A stretch of DNA of 64,000 nt. Origin: Balanoglossus misakiensis. Taxonomy: Eukaryota; Hemichordata. Of this stretch, positions 51,501 to 63,544 are shown piece by piece; position 1 is the stretch's first letter; each line of letters begins with the position of its first letter. The notes beneath the pieces were generated by a model that saw only the letters and a program-made list of their open reading frames with translations, made no database searches and was not told the origin of the DNA. Both the position numbers and the translations under genes were made by a program. The DNA lies in assembly GCA_040954595.2 (NCBI GenBank), contig CM082580.2, positions 2,976,001 to 3,040,000 on the forward strand, given 5' to 3'.

Positions 51501-51878
51501 GCAATATTTTACGTCTTGTGCCATTACTTGGACACACCTGATAATGTACAATGGTTGAAATAAAAAAACAAACCAGAAATTGAATTTTCAGGTCCATTAC
51601 ATGCAAAACTCACTCTCAGAAATCTGATTCTTACCCAAGCTAATACCAGTGTTTGTCTTGTTTTCCAACTGGTAGGTTCCATGGCACACATTACTGATGC
51701 AAGTGAGCTGGAGTTTGCCAAGAAAGTTTTGTTTACACGACACCCAGTCATGCCCAGTTGGCCATCTTCACATCAATTTACATACATGAAACTGATGATT
51801 CAGGATATATGGATGATCGATTACTTTGGCGGTGGAATACATGTTAGTGTTGACAAGTATTTTAATGCTAAGATCTAG
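48531..51878 (+). CDS. CREG1: CREG-family secreted glycoprotein, tandem copy 4
   Basis: Exons 48531-48614, 49635-49715, 50642-50918 and 51676-51878 (TAG) give 214 residues, open throughout. The signal exon reads CTLGRCQVHM at its end. Exon 3 has MSVSDG (others MSISDG) and REVSYQDFQ, and exon 4 has SMAHITD as in copy 1. A 426-bp MITE lies in intron 3, beginning 13 bp after the first base of the donor. The donor GTATGT itself is intact, so splicing is probably possible. It is the copy nearest to SF3B1 and convergent with it. Confidence 0.94.
48840..49471. mobile_element. Harbinger-like element in CREG copy 4, left end deleted
   Basis: The same insertion as in copies 2 and 3, but the left terminus is shortened (GCCAAGGGTTTTTACGGC), losing about 9 bp. 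The right end GAATGGTCCC and CAA are kept. It should no longer be mobilisable. Confidence 0.78.
50104..50516. mobile_element. GGATGTACG-type TTAA MITE in CREG copy 4
   Basis: The shared insertion also seen in copies 2 and 3. The left target site is altered (CAACTTTAATAAGGATG). Confidence 0.7.
50932..51357. mobile_element. 426-bp MITE with 9-bp target duplication (TAGCCTGG)
   Basis: Termini TAGCCTGGAGACCAGGGCGT and ACGCCCTGGTCTCCAGACTA, with GTATATCAC on both sides (50923-50931 and 51358-51366). The other CREG copies have the empty site. No transposase frame. The 9-bp duplication suggests a Mutator- or Merlin-type element; the superfamily is inferred. Confidence 0.88.
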
Positions 51879-52677
51879 CTGATTGAGAAAAGGGAGAATA
51901 ATAAAATGTAATCAGTAATAGAAGCTGTACTTTATAAGCTCTTGAATGAAGTAACTAAAGGCACCACAGAATCTCTTCCAATGTTAAGCAATGAAGGGTG
52001 GTCTGCACTGCACATGTGCAAAGTTTCTGTATACACACGCAATTGTTCCCACTGTTCAGGGAGACCCTGTCAACCAATACATGTTGTATCAACGTAACCT
52101 GGAAATGTGATAAAAATTGCCATGATCTACTGTGTAATACAAAGTAACTAGTCATCATCGATGACGTGGTTCACGCTGATTTTGTAGTGTTGTTTTTTGT
52201 GTTGCTTTGTTTTCTGATGTATGCAGTTTTGTAATAAATGTGCAAGATTTTTTCAGTGGGGAATTAGTGTCAGTGATTTGATGGTGGGTTTAAAGCAATT
52301 GAGGCAGGGGGAAGTTTTGGTGGTCATGTGAAGTATGGGAGGAACATGTTATCACTCATTGTCTTGATGTCTATGTTTTGTCATCACAGACGAAATACAT
52401 GTTCATTGGTGGTGGTGTTAGATGCGGGATTGTTTGGTAGCAGTGGCTGTATACTCTATTTGGGTACAATTCACTCCATATCGCTCACCTAATGGCTTGT
52501 GCTTTTTGTCCGGTATTGTACGCAAATCTCATGTATACCCACCCGCGGCAGGGGTTATTAAATATTAGAGCGGCCACTTTTTGCATTATTTTCATTATTT
52601 AATTTTCCAACTTAAGATGATCCATCTAAATCAGCTTACTGATAGGTATACATGAACACCTTATCGATGCCCGATTG

Positions 52678-52777
52678 TAGTCTAGAATCTATCCGTTCGT
52701 AGTCGCATTCACCCTACTACCGTCTAGGAACGCATAACCAAAATCTAGTAAGGCCATAAAAAGGGTAATTTGAATTA
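52678..52777. mobile_element. 100-bp insertion with 9-bp target duplication
   Basis: GCCCGATTG occurs on both sides (52669-52677 and 52778-52786), and the duplicated B spacer (about 40060) has one uninterrupted copy. The insert starts TAGTCTAGAATC. Its ends are not clear inverted repeats. Confidence 0.72.
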
Positions 52778-53206
52778 GCCCGATTGTGACTGCATGTTGC
52801 AATTTGAACACACTATTTTTAAACCGGTGCTGCACCGATTTAATCAGCCTCCGTACAAACAGTACGTAGCTATAGTGGTATGCATTGCCAAGAGATGACA
52901 AACTGATGCAAATGCAAGTACATGTAATATGGCTTAGTGGAGAGGATTTTAGAGGATAAGGAATATATGTGAATTGTTTTACTATGGAAAAAATATATCA
53001 AATTTGGCAGCTATAGGGGCTTAAGCAACATCTGATGCAAAGGATGAACTGCATACATGTATTTTGTACGACAATGAAAGCTTTGAGTCGTACCCTTTCA
53101 CCTCCATTTCCAAGAATAGTGGTAAAGGGGTTAGTGTCACACTGCCAGCTTGTTTCTTCCAACCATTTTCAAACAGCAAATCACAACACAGTAAACTGTT
53201 TAAAAC

Positions 53207-53212
53207 TTTATT
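53207..53212 (-). terminator. Candidate SF3B1 polyadenylation signal
   Basis: AATAAA on the minus strand, about 865 nt after the SF3B1 stop. The duplicate lies at 40491-40496. Confidence 0.4.
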
Positions 53213-54075
53213 GATGAATGACCTGTGGATACAAGCAACTACAAGCTAAAAGATAAAAATCATTGATTGCAACAACATGATTTGGAAATACAGCAAACTG
53301 TCCATGTGGACGCCTTGTCAGTTACAAAGTATTCGTTTGACAGTCCGACAATTCATACTCGTGACTTCATTCATATCAAACATTCGAATTTCCTTAAAGT
53401 GCCTCTTCAAACAGATTGAAAATTCTGCACAAATTTCATGGGGAAATGAAATTTGCATGATGGATAAAGGAACAATTTACCACAAAACTGACATCGGAGT
53501 AGAAGAATGATGAAAATATGTGCGGTAAGTAGAAACTTGCACACAGCAAAAGGAATGATTTTGTGACGATGCAGAGTCATGATGAAAAATAGAACTTTTC
53601 TTGTATAACACTGAAATCAAATTTCTTCTACTCTCAACGTAATACAACCTTAGTTCGTCTCCCATTATAGCACGAGTTTACAAGGAAAGCTTAGACTTAT
53701 TACAACAGCCACAGCGAATAGAAAAGTGAGCCAGGCTTTGTGCCTGACTTGGCTGCCAAAAAAAAAAAAAACCATGGAAAGTACCGGTAAACGTAAACAG
53801 ATTTACTTAAAACTAAGATTGCAGTCAAACTGGAACAGTTTTAATTTTATGCTTTGACTTCTACAGATGATTTGATAATCTGTTGACACTCTCCCTATAA
53901 AAGATATCAGAGTATGCAAAGCAGAAACTACTGAATCTTTTATCACTGATCAAAAAAAAAGAAAAGAAAATACACGTAACAGTCACTATGCTTTCCTTAA
54001 CATCAAACTGTGATAAAGTACAATGTTTATAAATGTTGAAAAAGTTTTTTTGAAATGATCATCTTTGGATGGCAG

Positions 54076-57000
54076 CTACAAAAAATAATCTAATTCATTC
54101 CGTACATATGTATTCTTCTCTTCATTTGACACTCTGCAGTAACCAGCAACCAATGCATCCTGTGCTCCTATGTAAAGTGTGTTATAAATCTTCCAATAAA
54201 CATCTCGCACTTTTCTGGCTGGGTGGAATAAGCCCTGAAATAAGAACCAAACATGATGCATCATTCAAAACTGTTAACAACAAAACGTGGACTAAAAGCG
54301 TTCACTTGATCACAGAAATATAACTATGGACAAACATGTACGGTGATTTTAAAATAATTGTTGCAACAGAAGTCTTCTACAGATTTAACAGTAGCAAAGG
54401 CACTTCACTATTTACATGAACTACAAGTGAGATGTAAATGGTCACCATTTTCAAACTTAAAAAATTACACACAGGTTCCTAGCAAAAATACATGGAAAAT
54501 AAGATCAAAGGTTACGACATACAGTCATGTACTTTTGAAAGCACCCGTCCCACGATCGGAATGATAAAAGGGCATCAACCCATCCAACTTACCTGCATAG
54601 CATATTGTAAGAGTTTGATGGCACCCAGCCCAACTCGGAGACCTTCAACAGCATCCATAACAGCCTGTATCACGTGAGGTGACGTCTCAAAGATATTAGG
54701 CCACACATAGTTAAGTAAATGAATTAGTGCATCCTCACAGCCAAATCCATACACACCAAGTGCCATGTGTTTGATAGCTGCACACGCTGTCTGTCTGTGA
54801 ACAAGATCTCTGTTGGAAACAAACAGAATAAAATCCAGAGGTAAATCTAAACCGAATGTAACAGACAGGAATGGCCACAATATATACTTGTGGAGGCCCT
54901 ACATAATCAAGATAACATTGCTTTTGCAAAGATATCAATGTCCCCCATGCATGTAATTGGTTGTAGATGTGCACAATCCCGCTGAATTTGAGACTTTCAT
55001 GGTCATTCTATCTGATATGACATCAATGAATACACATCAAGTTGTGTTGCTGATGCACCAAAATGTCCATGCACATGCATTGAAAACGACAGCTAGACAA
55101 AACAGCAAGGGATAGACAAAGACGTGCACCAACCTGTCCATGAGGGCATCTTCTAACAATGGCGCCACGGAATAAATATAATCTTTTCCCATCTCTCCAA
55201 TGTATTCAAAGAGAAACGAGAGGGACTTGAGAACCCCGTTTTGCACGTTCAGTTCGGGTACCCTGTACTCATTCATCAGCGCTGGCAGTACTGTAAATGG
55301 TGAGCAGGTTTCAGCAACAATGGCTATGGCCACTGTTGTGCAGACACGATTCTGACGTTCCTGTACCTTCAGATTGTTGAGAAGAGTGGCTAACACGTCA
55401 TGTGGCCTGGAAAGGGAAACCAATTATTCGGAATTTAATATGTTCAATTAATACTCAACGCATTACTAGTTTTTGACATACACTACATATAATCAATAAT
55501 GATAACTTCCAAAGATAATTAAAGGGAAATTTGCTGTAACTTTTGGCTTTATTTCCAGTATTGTTGTTCCACGTATCAAATGCAATTTCTTGCTCAACTC
55601 CAAACAGCATGCCAATATACCCAAGTCCTCTGCTTGTAAACATAGCCTGTATGTGTATAACCGCCATTGTTATTCAACAGTGCACTAAATTGTGTTAGTA
55701 ACTTGTGACTGTGTATGCAATGAAAGTAAACCTTACCCAATGGCCTTTGCAATATAGCCAAAAGTGTTAACAGTAGCTCTTCTGATGGCTTTTTTGTGAG
55801 CTTTCAGTAACTCTAACAACTCAAAACAGATCCTCATCCACTCACGGGCCGACACGTATTCAGAACCTCTATCTGCAATCCTACCCACAAGATCAATACA
55901 ATTTTCTTGTACCTTTTCATGTCTGAAAGAGAAAAAAAGACAAAAGGATCATCATTTATGCATTATTGAAGTTTTTAACAGAGGATGCTACAGTAAAGGA
56001 GATGGTACCCCCCCCCCCCCCTACAATTTCCAATGAGGGGGGCAGGGGGAGGTTGAACAATTCTGAGGAGGATTTGAAGTGACTCTATTTACATATGTCT
56101 CATTGTGCCATAACTAGCCCTTTATTATTTGACAGGCTTGACACTTTCTTAGATTGTGTACATACCAGAAAGCCTGTATGCAGCCAACTGACACTAAGAG
56201 TCTGGCTACATTATGAAGTCAATAAATCAAATTCTTCTTGTGAACACCCGAGTCCCATCCTGAACCAGGATGGCACAAAGGATTGACTGCCCATTCACTC
56301 CCACAAATTTTTAAGGAAAATTTGAAATGACTAATATGTTAGTCAACAGGATGTTTTCCCACTGCACCCTGAACAGTTCATGAGGTGCCATATTCCACAA
56401 ATCCTGAATCTGCCATTCAACTTACCAAAGATGCAACCACTGCCCACATGTTGCATTTTGATGACGTAGACCGTATTTCTTCATTGGGTGAACAAACACT
56501 CACACATCACATATATATCATATCTGTTTATTTTTATGACCTCTGAATGACCTTCCTCGACTCACCTATTTTTCAAAATTGGAGTTAGACGTGGCAGTAG
56601 ATCTTTGATTGGTGGGGTCATCTTATGCATACCAATGACATTGACAATAGCCTTCAAAGCACCCAAGATACTACCCAATACTTCTGGGTATTCTTCACCA
56701 AGGTACTCATACAACACCACTCCCAAATGACCCATTAATTTTTCCTGTAGTTAAAAAATGTGGTATTAGTAGGGTAATGCACAGAAAATAAAAGTTTGCT
56801 CTGAGATATTGGAATTACATTATGATTAGCAACGGCACATACCAAACAAACTAAAGACATGAATGAATATGTGTATGTATGTTTGTCTTATTTGCTTGGC
56901 AAGACAAAATCAATATCAATTATTTTTTTAATAATTCACTGAATTTATTCATTGAATTGTGGATATTCATTAATTAAAGACAAAATACAATACTATTCTT

Positions 57001-60000
57001 GGCTAACATGTGCATGATCTTAAAAGACCTAACATTTATAACTGTTGCTAACAACAATACTTACTTCTTGACATGTCCTCATGACCACTGCAATTCTCGA
57101 GATAAGATCAGCAGCCTGTTGTCGGACCTTGGCCGCTTTGTTGTTGAGACGCCACAGAATAGTACCACAGATCTGTGGTAGATACGGCTTCACTCTCTTG
57201 CCAAGGGCATTCACCACTGTACCAAACCCATTCAACATAACCACATCCTGTCAAGAAAATATGCAAAGACCGCTGGATTGAAGGAGCAAGTTGGTTGAAA
57301 TCTCTGATAAGAATGACAGTTACATCGCTGTCAGTCATCACACTATTCTTTTGTCATCAAAAAATCATTACCACTGATAAACAACACCACTTCATTCAAG
57401 CCCCAACAGCTGCCATGTCTTGCATTATTTTCAATACTTCCAAACTTAGATCGGTCCACATAAATAAACATACTGATAGGCATACATGAACATCTTATTG
57501 ACACCAGATTGTGGCTGTACGTTCCAATTTGAACAAGTGATATATTTAACAGGTGCCACACCCATTCAATTGGCCTCCATACAAAGAGTACACAACTATC
57601 GTGGTATACGTTGCAAAGAGATGACAAACTGATGCCAATACAAGGTATAATATGGCTTAGGGCCTTAAGGAGAGGCTATATGAAGTGCAGACTTTTGACT
57701 ATCAACATACAAGAGTTAGTGTTTGAGTTCAGGAATTGAACAAGCGAGTGAATAGTAGTAGATGATGGATCTCACCTCTGTCGTCTGTTCCTGGAATGCA
57801 TACAAGATGCCATCAATCAGCTGTTCTTCTAACCTGGAATCAATGTCTGCCGCACCCAGATTCCCCATGATCTTCTCAATGGTCTCCATCACCATCTTCC
57901 GGTACTGTTCAGCTTCATCTTTCAGATCGTCCACTATCCTGCTGACAATCTCTGCTGCCCCAACTTTGTTGGCCAATTCAACAGTGGTGTCCACAAGCTG
58001 TTCAAATGAAAAGAATTAGATAATTTCTCAAAAAATAACCCCAAGCAGAATCCTGCACTCTCGTCTATTGTCCAACTTTACCTCATTAATAAACAAATGA
58101 ATAATCATTGGAAACAAGGCCACATCTGTCATCAATAGAAGACAAGGCCAAAATGTGTGGATTGTTACAAATCACCTATGTCTGGAACACACTTTGGAGC
58201 CTACAAAAAGAGATTTAAACTTTTGAATAAAAACATCAATAAAACACTTAATCCCAAAATCATCTGATCAAAAGCCTAGACAGAGCCAATGATCAAAGTA
58301 CAGTCAAACCTGTCTAAAGTGGCAAGTCAAGGGGATTTCCAAAAATGGCCTTTGTAGACAGGTGGTCTTTATAGACAGGTCAATTAATGCACACGTAAAT
58401 TGCACAGGGACTGTAACATAGTGGCTACTATATAGAGGTGGTCACTAACACAGGTTTGACTGTATTGTCAAAACAATCATTTAATGAAGAGAAGACAAAA
58501 CCACGCATGTATTATTCACCTGTCTGTAGTTTCTCCTTTCCAAAGCCATCCTGTGTTGCCAGAAATGTTTGAAGAAATGTGGCAGAATTTCATCTTTAAT
58601 GTACTGTGACTCCACACCATCAGTAGCACAACACTGCTTGACCACTTTCAATACAATCTTCTTCATTTCCTCATCCGGCGACTGAAACTCTCGGATCAAA
58701 ATCAACATGACTTCCCTGGTGTAGTAGTTGGCATATTCGGCATCCATCAATGGAATCAGGTACCCGATGGCTTTCAAGAAAGCTGCCAGACCCTGTCAAG
58801 AAGATGCAACATTTCCTGTTAGAATACAACTATCATGTAGACAGCCACAGCTCAACATTTGTTTGGTAATGTTTCCTCCAAAACTACATACGGTGAAAAA
58901 AAAATACAATCTTTGAGTCCTTATTTATGGGTATAAATTTCTGTACAAGAACTTCACAAGATAATTTCAAGGGTTTTTATTATCAGAAATCTGCCTTTGT
59001 TAAGTACAGTCTACATGTTATTCCGTGGTACATGCACTATTCAAATGAATGCAGAAAAATTTTATAGTGTTGGTAAAAATATGTTAAAGTAGTTTTAAGG
59101 TTTCCCGATAGGAAAAATGAGACCTCTATGCACTGTTATAAAGTAAGATTATTATAAAGCCAGAAACACACACGTCCATGTCATTGCTTACGCTGTAGTA
59201 TTTCCAGTTGATACTTGGACCAACAAACGCTTTTGCAACTCTCTTGAACAGCGTATATGCCTCTGAGTGTTACGTTCTATATCTACTGTGAAACACTTTA
59301 TTTTTGCGAGTTGAAATTTTCGTGATATCGAGAGAGGCCAGTTTCACGAGTATTAATTTTTACGCGACTTTTATTTTCACGTTATTTTGGCTCTCGTGTA
59401 TTTCGCAAAAAATTTTTGCTCGCGAAAATAAAGTGTTTTACAGTAATTTGACTGACCTTTCCTCTGTGTTGTCTGATACCTTTCCACAGTGGTTTGAGTA
59501 CACTGTCAAATGATTCAATACCATAGGGTGTGGCAGCTTCTGCCAAGGCTGCCAAAGCCAAAGCTGTGATGGTACGTACTTTTTGCTGTTCATCAACGAG
59601 TCCTGTCAAAGTACATCAATATATGTTACGGCTTAGTTCATATGCTTATACAACACAAGAAAAAAAGCAAGTAAAAAGGCACACAATTGTATTTTAAGAG
59701 ACTGTTGATTCTGTATAATGATGTGATCCACCTGTGCAATTGCAAGTAGACTTCAAATAGACTTGAATTCACCTTGCTATGCTTCTTGTAGACTACTATC
59801 AATTATCATACATGCAAAGCTTGTTCTCGCAGTGAAGCTATTAGCCGGTATTTTCACCTACTGTTACTGTGTACATCCAATAAAAGCGTAATGTGGAGGA
59901 GTGATCAGAATAGACAACTTGACAATGTGCCCAAAAACTTAAATTTACATTCCCTGAAAAACTTACCATGCTCAATAATCTCCACCAGATTTCTCAAATG

Positions 60001-63000
60001 AGGCAGTATGGCACATCCCATCAGAATAGCAATCTGCTGTACAATCTTGATGCCAGTATGTCTGGCCTGCCAAGACTTCTTACTCCTGCACACAGCTTTC
60101 AAGAAGGGCATCAGGGATGGGATGCCAAGGGCGGAGGCTACAACGGCAAAGGCTCGAGCAGTAGTGTTACGTACATACTCGTCCAAGTTGTCAATATCCG
60201 GACGCATTGTTGAGATCATGGTGGCTAATCCGGCTGCTTTGGCCAAGTTGGAGATGATTTCGCGACCCTCCACGCGAGCGTAGTAATCTTCATCAATCAA
60301 CAGTGGTTCAATAACCACAAGAATCTGAAACAAACAAAATTCCATGAAATTAATACACGTGAAACACCAACCTTCATGCAAGCTGTAAGACAATGATGAG
60401 ATTGGTTATGGTAGGCTGTAGTCGCACTAACGACCTGTTTGAGCGAATGACGCTGGATCGCATACAAGAGCTACACATTCCAAGCGCCACACATTCCAAG
60501 CGCCACCCAATGACACAGTGTCTGAATGAGTCTAGTGTGCAAACAATCACGAATTACTTAATTATATATTCATTTATGAAAATTTCCTGATATGCTTTAA
60601 TCTTAATCCCAGGGAGAACACTTCGTCGTTTGCAGAACATCTCTTCATGTACATGAAAGGAACTGATGATCAAAATGATGATGAAGAGTTGATTCTCACA
60701 ATATTGGCATAACAGAATAAGGTGAAGTTCCTAGGATGGCATTTTTGTGGAAATGCTAACTGAAAAAAAAAACAATTACTGTGGTTACATATGACATGAC
60801 ATGACATTGACAATCATAGCAAGTTTTACCTTGTGCACATATGGTCTGACTAAATCGTCCAGTTTGTAGAGAATTCTGTCGATAACTTTCACCAGCAAAT
60901 GACGTTCTTGATCCTCTAGAGTTGGAGACATCAGCAGTGGTAAGATCTGGTTGAACAACGGACCAGCACCAAACTCTCGGGACTTGTCAGTGATCTGACG
61001 GAGAGCAGCTTTACGCATCGGTGGTGTTCCATTCTTGATCTTCAACAACAGTTTCATGATTCGTCTCTCTTTGAGTTCTTCGGGGCTCAGCGTGCTTTCA
61101 TCAACATCCACCTACAAAAACAAACAACAAATCATTACCGACAAAATTCAAACAAAAACACACCCTCATGGTCATTCAAATCTCAATTGTAAACAATCAG
61201 TTTTCTACAAACTTACAATTACATTCACCTAAAAGACTTCACTGCCACTGACCAATACCAGACCAACCACTTGTCATTTTTGAAATCATCACAAAGTTAG
61301 AAACAGACAAAAAAATGTTTTCCTTATTAATGTCAGAATGTGGTTCCGGTAGAGTAGACATCTTTGTAATATGTGTTGATAGTTCTGTCAAAATCAAATC
61401 GATCTGACCATATATTCTCTTCAAATTTTTATTGACAGGCCAAGTTTGTTAAATATGTCTGGATTTAAAAGAGATATCTCACCAGCAATTTGTCAAAATA
61501 TTGTGCATCGTCTGGTTTCAGAAATGGTAGATTTCCAGGAGGTTGCTCCAAACCATGATTAGCAGTGGGATCTTCAACTTGAATACGGAAACCAGGTGTT
61601 CCTGCCATTGGCGTCGGAGTGGCTGTTAGTTTCCGTGCGGGTGTACGGATGGGAACATATCCGGCCGGTGGTGGCAACACCTTGTAGCCTTCTGGGAAAA
61701 GGGTATCCAGTTCCTCATCAGTCCAAGGTCTGTTTCTTTCATCAATTTCTTTTTCCCATCTATACGCTTGCATTTGTTCCGGGGTCATCTGCATCAAATG
61801 ACCTATGAAAAAAAAAAAAATGATCACAAATAGTATGACACTCAGTTTCCGAAGCAAGTAAATTCTTAGTTTTGCATCTGTGCACAAATAAGTTTTTTAG
61901 ATGTTTTAGTGAAAAACACACACAATTTCCCATGTCATGATGCTCCACATATGACTTTTATATTGCAGTAATATACTTCTATGTGCAATTATATTAGTCA
62001 ATGAAACAATGACATAAAATGGTGTCGAATAGTTTTCAGAAAAATGCATATAGCATAGAAAAACTGTCAATGATGGAGTTTATCGAAAATCAGTGATTTT
62101 CCGTAGCCAGTTGTTAGTTGATCACCAGACCCCTTACAATTATGCTTTCAGGCAGCCTACTGTTTAGTTGCTTTGGCTTGTAACCATAGTACGATCGGAT
62201 GAGGAGTGTTGATAATTCAACTTAACAAACTCCAACTTCGAGGTAAGCCCCATGCTTCATATTGGATACAGCTTTCGTCCTATCACAATGCTCGCATTTA
62301 CTGACCAATGAGAGCCATGTTAACAACAGTCCTTACCTGACCCTTTTCCCTTTAGCAGCCAGCGGTGGGAATGGGGCAGGAGACTTGACTAATTTTGTTA
62401 ATGATCTGCTTATTATTACTAATGATGAGCGAGTTCTTACCTGGTGTTGGAGTTGCCATGGCCATGGCTTTCTGTCCTGTGGGTGTGATACCTTGGCCCA
62501 ACACAGGTGTAGCACCACCCATTTGATTAGCAGGGGTTTCATCCCAACGTGATCGTCTTCTGGATGAAGCACCAGGGGTTGGCGTCTCTGTAATGCTGTC
62601 ACCCCCGCGATCTGTACGAGGTGTTTCAGCCCATCCACTGCCATGACCAGGGGTTTCTGTGCAAAGGAAAAGATCATGTCAATAAAAGTGACCTCCTATT
62701 CTGCACACTTAGAGGGTCTATGCCACATCAACAGAATGCAAATCACTCTTTGGGTCTGAAGTCGAGTTTTGTTACAGTCTAAAATCTAATTCCAATGCTT
62801 ATGGTTTGATAATTTGATGCGCAAAACTGGCAGATGGGCGTGTACCCTAGAGCCATACGAGTTGATACAGTAATAGTTCATGAAGTAAACGATCCATGTA
62901 CTGGATGGAGGTTTCCTTACAAATGTGCACTACCTGGTTGGAATGTGAATTGTCAGACTGGCTGTGTGTTCAGAAAAAGTAGTAAAATAAGCCATGCTCA

Positions 63001-63544
63001 TGTCTTTCAATCAAAAACAATAGAAAATGTTTAAACACGCACCATGCAAGACATTTTAATTGGGAGAATCGTCATTTCAAATTTGATTTTATTGGTACTT
63101 CAAACGGCAAGATGTGAAATTTCATGATGGCTTGTACTGCATCATTTCACCAGAGAATGATAAATATTTTTAGGCAGGGCACGTGTATATTCTGTGCATC
63201 ATTACTGTATCAAACAGCACAGCACTTAAAAGGAATAAACTATTATGATTAGAAGAAACACAAAGTGCATGTAATAAACTGGGATGCAAAGTGATCTCAC
63301 CTCTCTCTGTTCTTGGCGTCTCATCCCATCGATTTCTCCTGGCACTCGGTGTTGCACTGTGACCTGGTGTCATATGACCTCCAGGGTGACTGGGAGTCAC
63401 ATGGCCAGGGGTCAGGTGACCAGGTGTTGCATCCCACACACGAGTGCTGACACCAGGTGTGGCTCCTGGTGTCTCTCCCCCTTTGGCACGCCCAGGTGTT
63501 TCATCCCAACGGGTATTCGATGGGGTGTGTGCTGGTGTTGAAGA
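54076..63544 (-). CDS. SF3B1: SF3B1, U2 snRNP splicing factor (3' fourteen exons)
   Basis: Exons in gene order: 63544-63301, 62656-62441, 61802-61483, 61111-60830, 60324-59967, 59602-59457, 58792-58520, 57997-57776, 57247-57065, 56744-56566, 55922-55737, 55406-55134, 54809-54593 and 54234-54076 (TAG). All are GT-AG and in phase. The first two carry TPGH-type repeats and RWDETP motifs, including [10 protein letters not shown], the ligand type bound by U2AF-homology domains. The third has the SF3B6-binding region ([11 protein letters not shown] to [12 protein letters not shown]). The rest are HEAT repeats nearly identical to human. Cancer hot-spot surroundings are intact ([30 protein letters not shown]), as is the pladienolide-site segment [13 protein letters not shown]3B1 holds the branch-point adenosine in U2 snRNP, and also acts in the minor spliceosome. 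The N-terminal exons lie beyond 63544. The acceptor of the first listed exon is the least certain. Confidence 0.96.
57460..57690. repeat. Diverged dispersed repeat in an SF3B1 intron
   Basis: Blocks such as CATACTGATAGGCATACATG, GAGATGACAAACTGATGC and AATATGGCTTAG match the B spacers near 40030-40220 and 52640-52940 with many differences. It is an older, independent copy of a repeat also present in the SF3B1 3' flank. Confidence 0.65.
58301..58462. mobile_element. TA-flanked MITE with CAGTCAAACCTGT termini
   Basis: Left CAGTCAAACCTGTCT and right ACAGGTTTGACTG are inverted, with TA at 58299-58300 and 58463-58464. Internal blocks around ACAGGTGGTCTTTATAGACAGG repeat. It lies in an SF3B1 intron. 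Confidence 0.75.
59286..59443. mobile_element. TA-flanked MITE, sister of 14695-14888
   Basis: Termini CTGTGAAACACTTTATTTTT and AAAATAAAGTGTTTTACAG with TA on both sides. It ends only 13 bp from the SF3B1 exon at 59457-59602, on the donor side, so the intron start is very close to transposon sequence. Confidence 0.8.

Larger units (their letters stand above)
52525..54075. other. B spacer after CREG copy 4, including SF3B1 3' UTR
   Basis: This is the original of the block duplicated at 39340-41802. It separates two convergent genes. It contains a 100-bp insertion (52678-52777) and the probable SF3B1 3' UTR. Confidence 0.65.
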
